From Paracidovorax wautersii (GTDB lineage: Bacteria > Pseudomonadota > Gammaproteobacteria > Burkholderiales > Burkholderiaceae_C), in NCBI RefSeq assembly GCF_900113035.1, contig NZ_FONX01000002.1:310001-374000 (forward strand): 64,000 nt of DNA. The letters run 5' to 3'. The translations under genes and the position numbers were made by a program. Positions 10,707 to 19,567 of the stretch are shown here, in pieces (positions within the stretch are counted from its first letter, which is position 1; each line of letters starts with the position of its first letter). A model generated the notes under the pieces. The model had not been told where the DNA came from, did not search any database, and saw nothing but the letters and a program-made list of their open reading frames with translations.

Positions 10707-12629
10707 TCAGCCGCGGGCGGCCAGCGCTTTCTCGATCCGGCGCCGGTTCACCGTCGTCTTCGGCACGTGGAAGGGGAACCAGGCGCGCACGTCCTCCTCC
10801 AGCCCGATGCCGTGCATGTAGTTGTAGATGGCCTTCTTCAGGCCCGTGCCCAGCGCGTCGTGGTCCACCCCCGTCGGGTCGATGAAGGCCACGTCGTTCC
10901 TGGCGAAGCCGCCGGGCGGCAGCGGGGCGAGGGTGACGCCGTATTCCGCCGGGTTCTGCCCCACCGGCGAATGCACGGTGCAGGCGAAGCGGTGGAAGAA
11001 GCCGCTCTGGATGCAGCCGTTGGCGAAGAGCTGGCGCACGTATTCGAGCGCGTCCACCGTGTCCTGCACGGTCTGCGTGGGAAAGCCGTACATCAGGTAG
11101 GCATGCACCAGGATGCCCGCGTCGCTGAAGGCGCGGGTCACGCGGGCCACCTGGTCCACCGAGACGCCTTTCTTCATGAGCGCCAGCAGCCGGTCCGAGG
11201 CCACTTCCAGCCCGCCAGAGATGGCGATGCAGCCCGAATCGGCCAGCAGCTCGGCCAGTTCGGGCGTGAAGGTCTTCTCGAAGCGCACGTTGCCCCACCA
11301 GCTGATGCCCGCGTTGCGCTCGATGAGTTCGGTGGCCAGGGCCTTGAGCGCCTTCGGCGGCGCGGCCTCATCGACGAAGTGGAAGCCCGTCTGCCCCGTC
11401 TCGGCGACGATCGCCTCGATGCGGTCGGCCAGCACCTGGGCGCTGGCGCCCTCGTAGCGGCCGATGTAGTCCAGGCCCACGTCGCAGAAGCTGCACTTCT
11501 TCCAGTAGCAGCCGTGCGCCACGGTGAGCTTGTTCCAGCGCCCGTCGCTCCAGAGGCGGTGCATGGGGTTGAGCATGTCCAGCAGCGAGAGGTAGCGGTC
11601 CAGCGGCAGGCCGTCCCAGGTGGGCGTGCCGACCTCGGCGAAGGCCACGTCGGCTTCCATCATGTTGACGTACTGCACGGCGCCGTCGCCACCCTCCCCA
11701 TCGTTGCGCACGAAGGTGCGCACCAGGCGCTGGCGGCCGCGGCGGCCTTCCAGGTGTTCCAGCAGGGCCAGCAGCGGGCGCTCGCCGGCGTCGAGCGTGA
11801 CGTAGTCGAAGAAGTCGAACACGCGCGCGTCGGACAGCTCGCGCAGCTCGGTGTTCACGAAGCCGCCGCCCAGCACGGTGGCGATGTGCGGGTGCCGCGC
11901 CTTGATGGCCTGGGCGATGCGGAAGGCCGCATAGACCGAGCCGGGGAACGGCACCGAGAGCAGCACCACCGTGGGCCGGTGGCGCTCGATGGCCTCGTGC
12001 GTGAGCTGCGCGAGCAGGTCGTCCACCAGCGTGTGCGCGGCGGCCAGGGCATCGGCCAGCGGGTCGAAGGTGGGCTGGCTGCCGGCGAGGGATTCGGCGT
12101 AGCGCACGAACTCGAAGCGCTCGTCCACCGCGTCGCGCAGCACGTCGGCCAGGTCGTTCAGGTAGAGCGTGGCCACGTGCTTGGCCTTGTCGTGCAGGCC
12201 CAGGGCGCCGAAGGCCCAGCCCAGCGGGTCGCCGCCTTCGTCGTCCACATAGACGTCGAGCGTGGAAAAGCGCGGGCCCTCGGGCAGGTAGTGGCGGCCC
12301 GCGATGCGATGCGCCAGCGTGCTGTCGCGCCCCTGCAGGAAGGCGATGGCCGGGCCGATGGTGGCGAGATAGCGGTCCTGCTGCGCCGCGAAGGACTGCA
12401 CGGCGGGGCTGCGCTGGCGCTCGGGCAGGGCCTGCACGCGCTCGGCCACGGCCTTGAGCCCTTCGGGCGAGAGCAGGCGCAGCACCAGGGCCAGCGCCAG
12501 GTCTTCCTGGAAGGCCGAGACGCCGCGCGAGCGCAAAAAGCCCGTGAGGTAGGCGGTGGACGGGTAGGGCGTGTTCAGCTGCGTCATCGGCGGGATGACG
12601 GCCAGCACGCGGCAGGCGGAATCGGACAT
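10707..12629 (-). CDS. Radical SAM protein with B12-binding-like N-terminal domain
   Basis: Predicted Fe-S enzyme that cleaves S-adenosylmethionine to start a radical reaction; the substrate is unknown. 640 residues from the ATG at 12629. Residues about 150-330 look like the Rossmann-type domain that precedes many radical SAM domains (VVLLSVPFPGS, TVLGGGFVNTE), but I see no DxHxxG cobalamin ligand motif. The cluster cysteines are Cys374, Cys379 and Cys382 in HGCYWKKCSFC, spacing CX4CX2C instead of the usual CX3CX2C. A GGLE-like motif (SGGLEVASDRLL) follows. It is monocistronic or leads nothing obvious; the neighbour upstream on this strand is the GGDEF gene, 109 bp away. Confidence 0.85.
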   Translation of the reverse strand: MSDSACRVLAVIPPMTQLNTPYPSTAYLTGFLRSRGVSAFQEDLALALVLRLLSPEGLKAVAERVQALPERQRSPAVQSFAAQQDRYLATIGPAIAFLQGRDSTLAHRIAGRHYLPEGPRFSTLDVYVDDEGGDPLGWAFGALGLHDKAKHVATLYLNDLADVLRDAVDERFEFVRYAESLAGSQPTFDPLADALAAAHTLVDDLLAQLTHEAIERHRPTVVLLSVPFPGSVYAAFRIAQAIKARHPHIATVLGGGFVNTELRELSDARVFDFFDYVTLDAGERPLLALLEHLEGRRGRQRLVRTFVRNDGEGGDGAVQYVNMMEADVAFAEVGTPTWDGLPLDRYLSLLDMLNPMHRLWSDGRWNKLTVAHGCYWKKCSFCDVGLDYIGRYEGASAQVLADRIEAIVAETGQTGFHFVDEAAPPKALKALATELIERNAGISWWGNVRFEKTFTPELAELLADSGCIAISGGLEVASDRLLALMKKGVSVDQVARVTRAFSDAGILVHAYLMYGFPTQTVQDTVDALEYVRQLFANGCIQSGFFHRFACTVHSPVGQNPAEYGVTLAPLPPGGFARNDVAFIDPTGVDHDALGTGLKKAIYNYMHGIGLEEDVRAWFPFHVPKTTVNRRRIEKALAARG

Positions 12630-12738
12630 GGACGGCGTGGGGGAGGGCAAGGCGCGATTATCCCGGCCAGGGCCTGCCCGCGCCGGGCCGGGGGCATGGC
12701 CGGCCGCGGCAGGCCGGACGCGCTCCCGGGGAAATCCG

Positions 12739-13794
12739 TCAGTCCCGGGGCCGTGCGGCGGGCTGGCCCGCGCACTGGCGGGCCAGGCGCCGCGCCATCT
12801 TGTGCTGGTACATGGCCTCGTCGGCCAGGCGCAGCACGGCGTCGGCCTGGTGCACCGTCTCGGGGTGCAGGCTGAGGGTGCCCACGCTGGCGCCGGCATA
12901 GTCGAGCGAGGCGCCGGCCAGGTCGAAGTGGCCGCGCGTCGCATCGGCCAGGCGCCGTGCCCAGGATTCCGGTGCGGGCGTGCTGGCCGCGCCGCTTTCC
13001 AGCGCCGGGCCCAGGCCGATGGCGACGAATTCGTCGCCGCCCAGCCGCGCGACGAAGTCCTCGGCACGCAGCGCGCCGCGCAGCCGCTCGGCGATGGCGG
13101 TCAGCAGCTGGTCTCCGACCTCGTGGCCGTAGTTGTCGTTGACGAACTTGAAGCCGTCCAGGTCCAGGAAGGTGACGTACACCTCCAGCTGCCGGCGCTG
13201 GCCCTGCTCCAGCATGCGCTGCAGCGCGCTCATCAGCGCGCGGCGGTTGGGCAGTCCGGTGAGCGGGTCGGTGCCGGCGAAGGATGCCAGGCGCTGGTTG
13301 GTTTCGAGCAGCTGCTGGATGAGCTGCTCGCGCTCCATCTGCCGGCCGATGAGGCTGGCGAACAGGATCAGCACGCGTTCGGACTGCGGCGCCTGCGGCA
13401 GGGACTGCGTATCGACGGCGCACAGGGTGCCGAACAGCTGGCCGTCGCTGTTGCGCACCGGCACGCTGGTGTAGGTCTGGATGCCCAGCTGGTGCATGCC
13501 TTCCATGTCGGGCCAGCGCGTGGGAATGTCGTTGGCGAAGCGCAGGTTTTCCTTCATCGCGCGCCGGCAGGGCGAATCGGCCCAGGCCAGGGAAACGCCT
13601 TCGTGCAGATGCAGGCTGCCCGTGTTGTGGACGTGCACGACCTGCTGCATGCCCTGGGCCTCGTCCACGGTGGTGAGGAAGGTGGATTCGAGACCCGTCA
13701 CCGCCTGGAGCATCTCCAGCAGCGGCCTGGTGAGCTCTTCCACGTTCTGGGCGGTGGAGACGGACAGCGACAACTGCTCGAAGAGCTGATTCAT
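12739..13794 (-). CDS. GAF-GGDEF diguanylate cyclase
   Basis: Makes the second messenger cyclic di-GMP from two GTP. 351 residues from the ATG at 13794 (a TTG seven codons upstream is possible). An N-terminal GAF domain covers about residues 15-170 and carries the sensory role; no membrane segment is present. The GGDEF domain follows (GTDPLTGLPNRRAL) with an intact catalytic RLGGDEF. The allosteric product-inhibition site RxxD is present as RAED exactly five residues before GGDEF. The enzyme should therefore be active and feedback-inhibited. The GAF ligand is unknown. Confidence 0.9.
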   Translation of the reverse strand: MNQLFEQLSLSVSTAQNVEELTRPLLEMLQAVTGLESTFLTTVDEAQGMQQVVHVHNTGSLHLHEGVSLAWADSPCRRAMKENLRFANDIPTRWPDMEGMHQLGIQTYTSVPVRNSDGQLFGTLCAVDTQSLPQAPQSERVLILFASLIGRQMEREQLIQQLLETNQRLASFAGTDPLTGLPNRRALMSALQRMLEQGQRRQLEVYVTFLDLDGFKFVNDNYGHEVGDQLLTAIAERLRGALRAEDFVARLGGDEFVAIGLGPALESGAASTPAPESWARRLADATRGHFDLAGASLDYAGASVGTLSLHPETVHQADAVLRLADEAMYQHKMARRLARQCAGQPAARPRD

Positions 13795-13802
13795 GCGGGA
13801 AA

Positions 13803-14147
13803 TTATCCGAGGCAAAGCATCGTGTTTCGCGATGCGGATGCGTCAAGTTGATGGGAATGGCTTGGTGTTTTCCCGTGCATGCACGGGGCGGCGGTCGGGC
13901 TCTCGTCCGCGGCGCGCACCTGGGCCGCCTGCGCCAGGTGGTCCAGGCGCTGCCCGGCCTCCCCGGCGATGCTGCCTGGCGATTCGCCGGCCTGGGCGAT
14001 GCGGTGCGGGCTGACCTGCGCGAAGTCCTGCTGCGCCTGCTGGCGTACGTTCCCGACGCCCGCCAGCGCGGGCAGCACGGCGGCCAGCAGCAGAACGGCG
14101 CCGGCCAGCGCACGGAACTGAAGCGCGAGCGAATTCAGGAGCTTCAC
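13803..14147 (-). CDS. Possible small exported protein, uncertain
   Basis: From a GTG at 14147 the frame gives 114 residues. The start is preceded by a plausible Shine-Dalgarno GGAAAG. Residues 1-30 look like a signal peptide or membrane anchor (KLLNSLALQFRA, then ALAGAVLLLAAVLPALAGV). The remainder is low in hydrophobics with Gln/Ala-rich helix-like sequence, and I recognise no family. A perfect 16-base palindrome at 13872-13887 falls inside the frame, which weakens the case for coding. If this gene is not real, bases 13795-14416 are a 620-bp spacer. From 14148 to 14416 I see no gene, only a mixed spacer that is AT-richer near 14265-14320. Confidence 0.35.
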   Translation of the reverse strand: MKLLNSLALQFRALAGAVLLLAAVLPALAGVGNVRQQAQQDFAQVSPHRIAQAGESPGSIAGEAGQRLDHLAQAAQVRAADESPTAAPCMHGKTPSHSHQLDASASRNTMLCLG

Positions 14148-14416
14148 GGGGTCTTTCCGGTGCGAAGTGCGGGGGCAGATCGCATGGGAGGGGGCCGAAG
14201 CCGCTCGGGCGTGTTCCTGCGCCCGAGAATGAGCCGGCGACCCTTCCGCTATTTGCTGCCACCTATGTAACAAGAGGTTGCGATAGGTTAGCAGAAGCAC
14301 GGCAGCCCGTAACGAATTTTCCCCGCCGCCATGCGGCTGTGGCTTGCCGCCGACGCGCGGTCCGGCCGGTCAGGCCAGCGACCCCGTGGCGCCGCCCCGG
14401 CGGCTGCGGCCGCGCG

Positions 14417-15745
14417 TCAGTCCTGCGCCGCGTCGCCGCCCGGCAGGCGCAGCCGGCCGGTGAGGTAGTCGTACTCGAACACCTCGCCGTGGCGGGCCCA
14501 GGTGATGGCGGTGCGCAGCACGGTCTCGGCCTCGATCTCGCCCAGCTGCTCGCTCAGCAGGCGCACGAAGGGCGCCTCGGGCAGCTCGCCCGTGGCTTCC
14601 TGCTCCAGGCTGTGGCGGATGTGGGCGATCAGCGGCACATGGGCGATCAGCTGCTGGCCGAACAGCTCCTGGCGCAGCGCGTGGGCGCCATCGACGTAGC
14701 GGCGGCCCAGCGCCGTGATCTGCAGGTCGCCTTGGGCGAGGGCGGCCAGGCCCAGCTGCGATAGCGCGGTGGCGGTGGGCAGCAGCTCGTCGTCGGCCAG
14801 GCCCGCTTCCTCGGCCAGCTGGGGCAGGTCGGCGCGGCCGTCGAAGGGCGGATCGGCCAGCATTTCGAGCAGGTCGTCCATGCGGGCCACGTCGGCTTCG
14901 GGCAGGCGGTGGGTGGCGGGGCTGGCCGCGGCGTCGGGCGCTGCGGCTCCGGCCGTGCCGGCGGCGCTGGCCGGGCGGTGCGAGCCGGCGGTCATCAGCG
15001 CATAGACCTCGTCGATGAGGGCGCGCACTTCGGCGCCGTCCGCATCGCGCGGGCGCTGCAGCTGGATGGCCATCTGGCTGCGGATGCGGCCCGGGTCGCT
15101 GGCGAAGATCAGCACGCGGTCGGCCATCATCACGGCCTCTTCGATGTTGTGCGAGACGACCAGCATGGCCTTGGTGGGCATGCTGCCGCTGCGCCAGAGC
15201 TGCAGGATGTCCTCGCGCAGGCGCTCTCCCGTGAGCACGTCGAGCGCGGAGAAGGCCTCGTCCATCAGCAGCACGTCGGGCTGGGTGACCAGGGCGCGGG
15301 CGATGCCCACGCGCTGGCGCATGCCGCCCGAGAGTTCGCGCGGCAGCGCGCCCTCGAAGCCCGCCAGGCCGATGAGGTCGATGGCCGCCTCGGCCCGCGT
15401 GGCGCGTTCGGCCTGCGGCACGCCGCGCGCTTCCAGGCCCAGTTCCACGTTCTGCTGCACCGTGAGCCACGGAAAGAGCGCGAACGACTGGAACACCATG
15501 CTGATCGCGCGCGCCGGCCCGTGCAGGGGCTGGCCGCGGTAGCGCACCTCGCCCTCGTCGGCGGCGATCAGGCCGGCCATGATGCGCAGCAGCGTGCTTT
15601 TGCCGGAGCCGGACTGGCCCAGCAGGGCGACGATCTCGCCTTCGCGCAGCGTGAAATCGACCTTCTGCAGCACGGGGCGCTCGCGGCCGTCGGAAGAGCG
15701 GAAGGTCTTGCCCACGCCGTGGAGTTCGATGATGGATTGCGTCAT
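14417..15745 (-). CDS. ABC transporter ATP-binding protein, nitrate/sulfonate family, with C-terminal AAA-associated domain
   Basis: Energises the permease encoded just upstream. 442 residues. The N-terminal 240 residues are an SsuB/TauB-like ATPase: Walker A GQSGSGKST, Q-loop VFQSFALFPWL, signature LSGGMRQRVGIARAL, Walker B LLMDEAFSALD, and switch His in VVSHN. After an Ala-rich linker (about 250-280) comes a 150-residue C-terminal domain rich in Leu and acidic residues, as in ATPases carrying the AAA-associated C-terminal domain. The start is 75 bp downstream of the permease stop. No periplasmic binding-protein gene is nearby, so the substrate is open. Confidence 0.88.
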   Translation of the reverse strand: MTQSIIELHGVGKTFRSSDGRERPVLQKVDFTLREGEIVALLGQSGSGKSTLLRIMAGLIAADEGEVRYRGQPLHGPARAISMVFQSFALFPWLTVQQNVELGLEARGVPQAERATRAEAAIDLIGLAGFEGALPRELSGGMRQRVGIARALVTQPDVLLMDEAFSALDVLTGERLREDILQLWRSGSMPTKAMLVVSHNIEEAVMMADRVLIFASDPGRIRSQMAIQLQRPRDADGAEVRALIDEVYALMTAGSHRPASAAGTAGAAAPDAAASPATHRLPEADVARMDDLLEMLADPPFDGRADLPQLAEEAGLADDELLPTATALSQLGLAALAQGDLQITALGRRYVDGAHALRQELFGQQLIAHVPLIAHIRHSLEQEATGELPEAPFVRLLSEQLGEIEAETVLRTAITWARHGEVFEYDYLTGRLRLPGGDAAQD

Positions 15746-15820
15746 GGCGGAAACGGCTCCGGGTCGGTTCGAGTCTGTTCTTGTCTTGGGGGCGGGCCGC
15801 CTTCAGTGGGCGGCGACGGA

Positions 15821-17557
15821 TCAGAAATGCATGCGGTCTTCGGCCAGGCGGTAGAGGCGGCGCCAGAGGAAGTGGTTCAGCCCCATCACGAAGACGACCA
15901 TGGCGCCGATGCCCAGCGCGATGCGCGGGAAGTCGCCGGAGGCGGTCATCTGCGCGATGTAGCTGCCCAGCCCCTGGGCCTGCAGCGTGGTGTCGCCCCA
16001 GGTCACGTATTCGGCCACGATGCTGGCGTTCCACGAGCCGCCGCTGGCGGTGATGGCGCCGGTCACGAAGCTGGGGAACACGGCGGGCAGCAGGTAGCGC
16101 TTCCACTTGAGCCAGCCGGAGAGGCCCAGGTTCTGCGCGGCCAGGCGCAGCTCGTTGGGGATGCTCGATGCGCCCGCGATCACGTTGAAGAGGATGTACC
16201 ACTGCGTGCCCAGGATCATCAGCGGCGAGAGCCACACGTCCGGGTTGAGCTTCCAGTGCACCACCAGCATCACCGCCACCGGGAAGAACAGGTTGGCCGG
16301 GAAGGCGGCCAGGAACTGCGCCACCGCCTGCAGCCGCCCCGCCCAGCGCGGGTTCATGCCGATCCACACGCCGATGGGCACCCACACCAGGGCCGCCAGC
16401 GCGATCAGCACCATCACGCGCACCAGCGTGTAGCCGCCCAGTGTGAAGACGTGGACCACCTCGTGCCAGCCCACCTCGGTGTGGACGAACTGCACCAGCC
16501 GGGCGACGGCGAACAGCACGCCGGCGGCCATCACCGCGTCCCACACCCGCTCGGCGCGGGCCGACGGGGCGGCCGGGCGCGCGCGGATGGAGGTGCCGTC
16601 GTGGCTGCGCTTGAACAGCGTCAGCGTGCGGCCCAGCTGCCGCTGGCACCAGCCGGCCATGCTCTGCGTGGCCGGGGCGCGGCGCAGCCAGTCCAGCAGC
16701 CAGGAGCGCGGGGCGGCGTCGGCGCTGCCTTCCTCGAAGCGGAACTTGTCGGCCCAGGCCACCAGCGGGCGGAAGAGCAGCTGGTCATACAGCAGGATGG
16801 CCACCAGCATGCAGGCGATGGCCCAGCCGATGGCGGGCAGGTCGCGCGCCTCGATGGCCATGGCGATGTACGAGCCCACGCCGGGCAGCTTGATGTCCTG
16901 GTGCGAGACGGAGATCGCCTCCGACGCCACCACGAAGAACCAGCCGCCGGACATGGACATCATCATGTTCCAGAGCAGCCCGGGCATGGCGAAGGGCAGC
17001 TCCAGCCGCCAGAAGCGCTGCCAGCCCGAGAGCTGGAACACGCGCGCGGCCTCCTGCAGCTCGGCCGGCACGGTGCGCAGCGACTGGTAGAGGCTGAAGG
17101 CCATGTTCCAGGCCTGCGAGGTGAAGATGGCGAAGATGGCCGCGCATTCCACGCCCAGCAGGCTGCCCGGAAAGAGCGCGATGAAGCCCGTCACCGTGAT
17201 GGAGAGGAACCCCAGGATGGGAATGGACTGCAGGATGTCCAGAAGCGGCACCAGCACCCGCTCGGCCAGCCGGTACTTGGCCGCCAGCACCGCGAACACG
17301 CAGGCGAAGACCAGCGAGGCGCCCAGCGCGATGAACATGCGCAGCGTGGTGCGCAGCAGGTAATAGGGCAGCTGCCACGGGTCCAGCGACAGCGGCAGCG
17401 CATCGCCCATGTGGAAGGGCTGGGCCATCTGGGCCGCGCCGTAGGCCAGCAGCACGATGGCGGCCAGCACCAGGGGCAGCAGCGCCCAGTCCCAGCGATT
17501 GGGGGGAGCGTCCACGATCTGGCGGGGGAGGAACTCGCGGCGCTGGGGCTGGGTCAT
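15821..17557 (-). CDS. Fused double ABC permease, nitrate/sulfonate/taurine type
   Basis: 578 residues from the ATG at 17557. Two copies of the binding-protein-dependent permease domain are fused in one chain: the first at about residues 20-275, the second at about 335-570, joined by a charged linker. Both have about six membrane segments and a docking loop (AARVFQLSGWQRFWRLELP and AAQNLGLSGWLKWKRYLLP). A single polypeptide can thus supply the whole transmembrane dimer. It precedes its ATPase by 75 bp. A longer frame upstream exists, but it overlaps the ubiM-like gene and lacks family similarity. Confidence 0.88.
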   Translation of the reverse strand: MTQPQRREFLPRQIVDAPPNRWDWALLPLVLAAIVLLAYGAAQMAQPFHMGDALPLSLDPWQLPYYLLRTTLRMFIALGASLVFACVFAVLAAKYRLAERVLVPLLDILQSIPILGFLSITVTGFIALFPGSLLGVECAAIFAIFTSQAWNMAFSLYQSLRTVPAELQEAARVFQLSGWQRFWRLELPFAMPGLLWNMMMSMSGGWFFVVASEAISVSHQDIKLPGVGSYIAMAIEARDLPAIGWAIACMLVAILLYDQLLFRPLVAWADKFRFEEGSADAAPRSWLLDWLRRAPATQSMAGWCQRQLGRTLTLFKRSHDGTSIRARPAAPSARAERVWDAVMAAGVLFAVARLVQFVHTEVGWHEVVHVFTLGGYTLVRVMVLIALAALVWVPIGVWIGMNPRWAGRLQAVAQFLAAFPANLFFPVAVMLVVHWKLNPDVWLSPLMILGTQWYILFNVIAGASSIPNELRLAAQNLGLSGWLKWKRYLLPAVFPSFVTGAITASGGSWNASIVAEYVTWGDTTLQAQGLGSYIAQMTASGDFPRIALGIGAMVVFVMGLNHFLWRRLYRLAEDRMHF

Positions 17558-17760
17558 GGCGGGGGGCCGGCAACAGGAACGGACGGGCCGGCTGCCCCAA
17601 AGCAAAGCGGGCGGCCGGCGGCAAAGGGCGCAAGGGTAATCCCGGAATTTGTCCGTTGTGTGTACGCGGCGCCCAAAGATCGGCGTTCTTTCGCCGCACG
17701 GCCCCATTTCGACGGGGCGCGGCGCCCCTTCGCCCCCTTTTTGCCCCCCGCCGAGCCCGT

Positions 17761-19035
17761 TCAGCCGGCGGCGGCGGTGCGGCCCGTGAGCTGGCCGGCG
17801 ATGGCCGCCTGCAGCGGCGGCAGCCGGCGCGCGCCCTCCAGCACCCAGCGGCGCAGCAGCCGGGGCAGGGGCCGGGCGTCGGCATAGAGCCGCACGATGG
17901 CGTTGGTGCCCTGGTAGATGGGCAGCGCCCGGCGGTGGTGCGCGCTGGCATAGCGCGCCAGCACGCCGGCCGCGCCGATGTCTTCGCCCCTCCGGCGGGC
18001 CTCGGCCAGGGTGTGGGCCAGGGTCTCGACCCCCGCCAGCCCCAGGTTGTAGCCGTGGGCCGTCACCGGGTGCATGCCCACGGCGGCATCGCCCAGCAGC
18101 GCGCAGCGCGTGCCGGCGAAGCGCTGGGCATAGACGGCGACCAGCGGGTAGGCGTGCCGCTCGCCCACCAGGCGCATCGCGCCCAGGCGGTGGCCGAACT
18201 GGGCCTGCACCTCGGCCGCGAAGGCCTGCGCATCCAGCGCCATCAGCGCGGCGGCCTCGGCCGCGCCGGCGGTGACCACCACCGAGCACTGCGGCGCGCC
18301 ATCCGCCGGGTCGTCCGGCAGCGGCAGCACGGCCAGGGTGCGCGCATAGCCGAAGCATTCGTGCGCCACGCCGCCGTGGGGCGCGGCATGGCGCATGCGG
18401 CAGACGATGACGCTGCGGCCGAAGTCGGTCATCTGCGCGGCGATGCCCAGCTGCCGCCGGGCGCTGGAAAAGCGGCTGTCGGCGGCCACCACCAGCGGCG
18501 CCGTCAGCCGCGTGGCCGGCGTGCCGGGGGCGCTGCCGGCGCGGGTGAAGTCCACCTCGGCCTGCGTGGGCAGCGCCGCCACCCGGTCCACCTGCGCGCC
18601 GCAGACCAGGGTGACGCCCGGCGTGGCCCGCGCGGCCTGCCAGGCGCTGCGGCGCAGCGCGTGGTTGGGCACGATCCAGCCCAGGTGGCCGGCGCCGCTG
18701 CCGGCGGCCGGCGCCACTTCCAGCGGAGCATGCCGGCCCAGCGGCCCGTCGTGCACCTGCGCCCGGGCGATGCGGCCGATCTCGTGCGCGGCCAGCCGCT
18801 GCCAGCTGCCCAGGCGGCGCAGCAGATCGCCGCTGGGGTGGGTCAGGGCGATCTCGCGGCCGTCGGGGGCCGGGTCCGCCAGGGCGGCCTCGTCCTGCCG
18901 CTCGACCACCGTGGCGCGCAGCCCTGCCTGGCCCAGCGCCGCCGCCAGCGAGAGGCCGGCCGGGCCGGCGCCGACGATGAGCACGTCAGCGTCGGCATCG
19001 TGGCCGTGGGGGCGGGGCAGGGCGGGTGCGGGCAT
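17761..19035 (-). CDS. ubiM: FAD-dependent ubiquinone-biosynthesis hydroxylase, UbiM-like
   Basis: Flavin monooxygenase of the UbiH/UbiF/VisC group, 424 residues, acting on the ubiquinone precursor ring at the membrane. The N-terminal dinucleotide fold VGAGPAGLSLA is at about residues 20-31. The second FAD motif reads LLGDAAVGMHPVTAHGYNLGL, which I associate with UbiM (5-demethoxyubiquinol hydroxylase) more than with UbiH or UbiF. It is transcribed with its own spacer, 203 bp upstream of the permease gene, and divergently from the DUF6139 gene. The exact ring position it hydroxylates is inferred from subfamily motif only. Confidence 0.72.
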   Translation of the reverse strand: MPAPALPRPHGHDADADVLIVGAGPAGLSLAAALGQAGLRATVVERQDEAALADPAPDGREIALTHPSGDLLRRLGSWQRLAAHEIGRIARAQVHDGPLGRHAPLEVAPAAGSGAGHLGWIVPNHALRRSAWQAARATPGVTLVCGAQVDRVAALPTQAEVDFTRAGSAPGTPATRLTAPLVVAADSRFSSARRQLGIAAQMTDFGRSVIVCRMRHAAPHGGVAHECFGYARTLAVLPLPDDPADGAPQCSVVVTAGAAEAAALMALDAQAFAAEVQAQFGHRLGAMRLVGERHAYPLVAVYAQRFAGTRCALLGDAAVGMHPVTAHGYNLGLAGVETLAHTLAEARRRGEDIGAAGVLARYASAHHRRALPIYQGTNAIVRLYADARPLPRLLRRWVLEGARRLPPLQAAIAGQLTGRTAAAG

Positions 19036-19228
19036 GGGGCGGCTCCAGGGCGTTGCAGGCGGCGGGCGGGGCGGCCATTGTGGGCCGGGCGGCGGCCGGC
19101 GGGCTTGCCCTGGCGCAAGGAGCAGGAAGGTGGCGCGGGTATCGGCCGGGCCGCTACGTATTCCTACGCCGCCGGGCGGGCGCAGCGGCTAGAGTGGGTG
19201 TCCTTTCAACCCGACCCAGGAACCGACC

Positions 19229-19465
19229 ATGCGCGTGGACATCTATCGCCGATCAGAAGCCGAGGGCAAATATTCCCATCTGGTGGTGCCCGAAGGACGC
19301 ACCATCCCCCAGGAAGCCACCAACACCGACTGGGAGAGCGAGCTGACCGGGCAGGAATTGGACGAGACCGCCGCGCACTGGGACGACTTCGGCATTCCCG
19401 AGCCCGGCCGCCAGCTGCGCGAGAAGGGCTACGCCATCACCAGCGTGCGCGAGCAGACCGATTGA
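19229..19465 (+). CDS. Small conserved protein, DUF6139-like
   Basis: 78-residue soluble acidic protein with no signal peptide or membrane segment. It opens MRVDIYRRSEAEGKYSHL and contains EATNTDWE, a pattern I recall from the DUF6139 family of Burkholderiales. Function unknown. A Shine-Dalgarno-like AGGA precedes the ATG. Two strong hairpins follow the stop, so it is probably transcribed alone. Confidence 0.75.
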   Translation: MRVDIYRRSEAEGKYSHLVVPEGRTIPQEATNTDWESELTGQELDETAAHWDDFGIPEPGRQLREKGYAITSVREQTD

Positions 19466-19493
19466 CTGACTGACTGTTCATTGGTGGACTGAT

Positions 19494-19533
19494 ACAGGCG
19501 GGGGCGCCTGTCAATCCGGGGACCTTCCCCGGA
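19494..19533 (+). terminator. Tandem hairpins after the DUF6139 gene
   Basis: ACAGGCG (19494-19500) pairs with CGCCTGT (19505-19511), and TCCGGGG (19515-19521) pairs with CCCCGGA (19527-19533). There is no T-run, so it may slow or end transcription only weakly. Confidence 0.4.
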
Positions 19534-19567
19534 TGACGCCCCCGGCGGTGCGCGCTACGCTGCGCCG

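Noticed and set aside
13848-14270. Plus-strand frame of 140 codons
   Set aside because: No ribosome site, unusual composition, no family; overlaps the doubtful small exported protein.
14909-17887. A 992-codon plus-strand frame
   Set aside because: Antisense to the ABC ATPase and fused permease, which have intact motifs in the other strand.
17558-18358. N-terminal extension of the fused permease frame
   Set aside because: It overlaps the UbiM-like gene in another frame and is Arg/Gly-rich; the ATG at 17557 gives a normal permease start.
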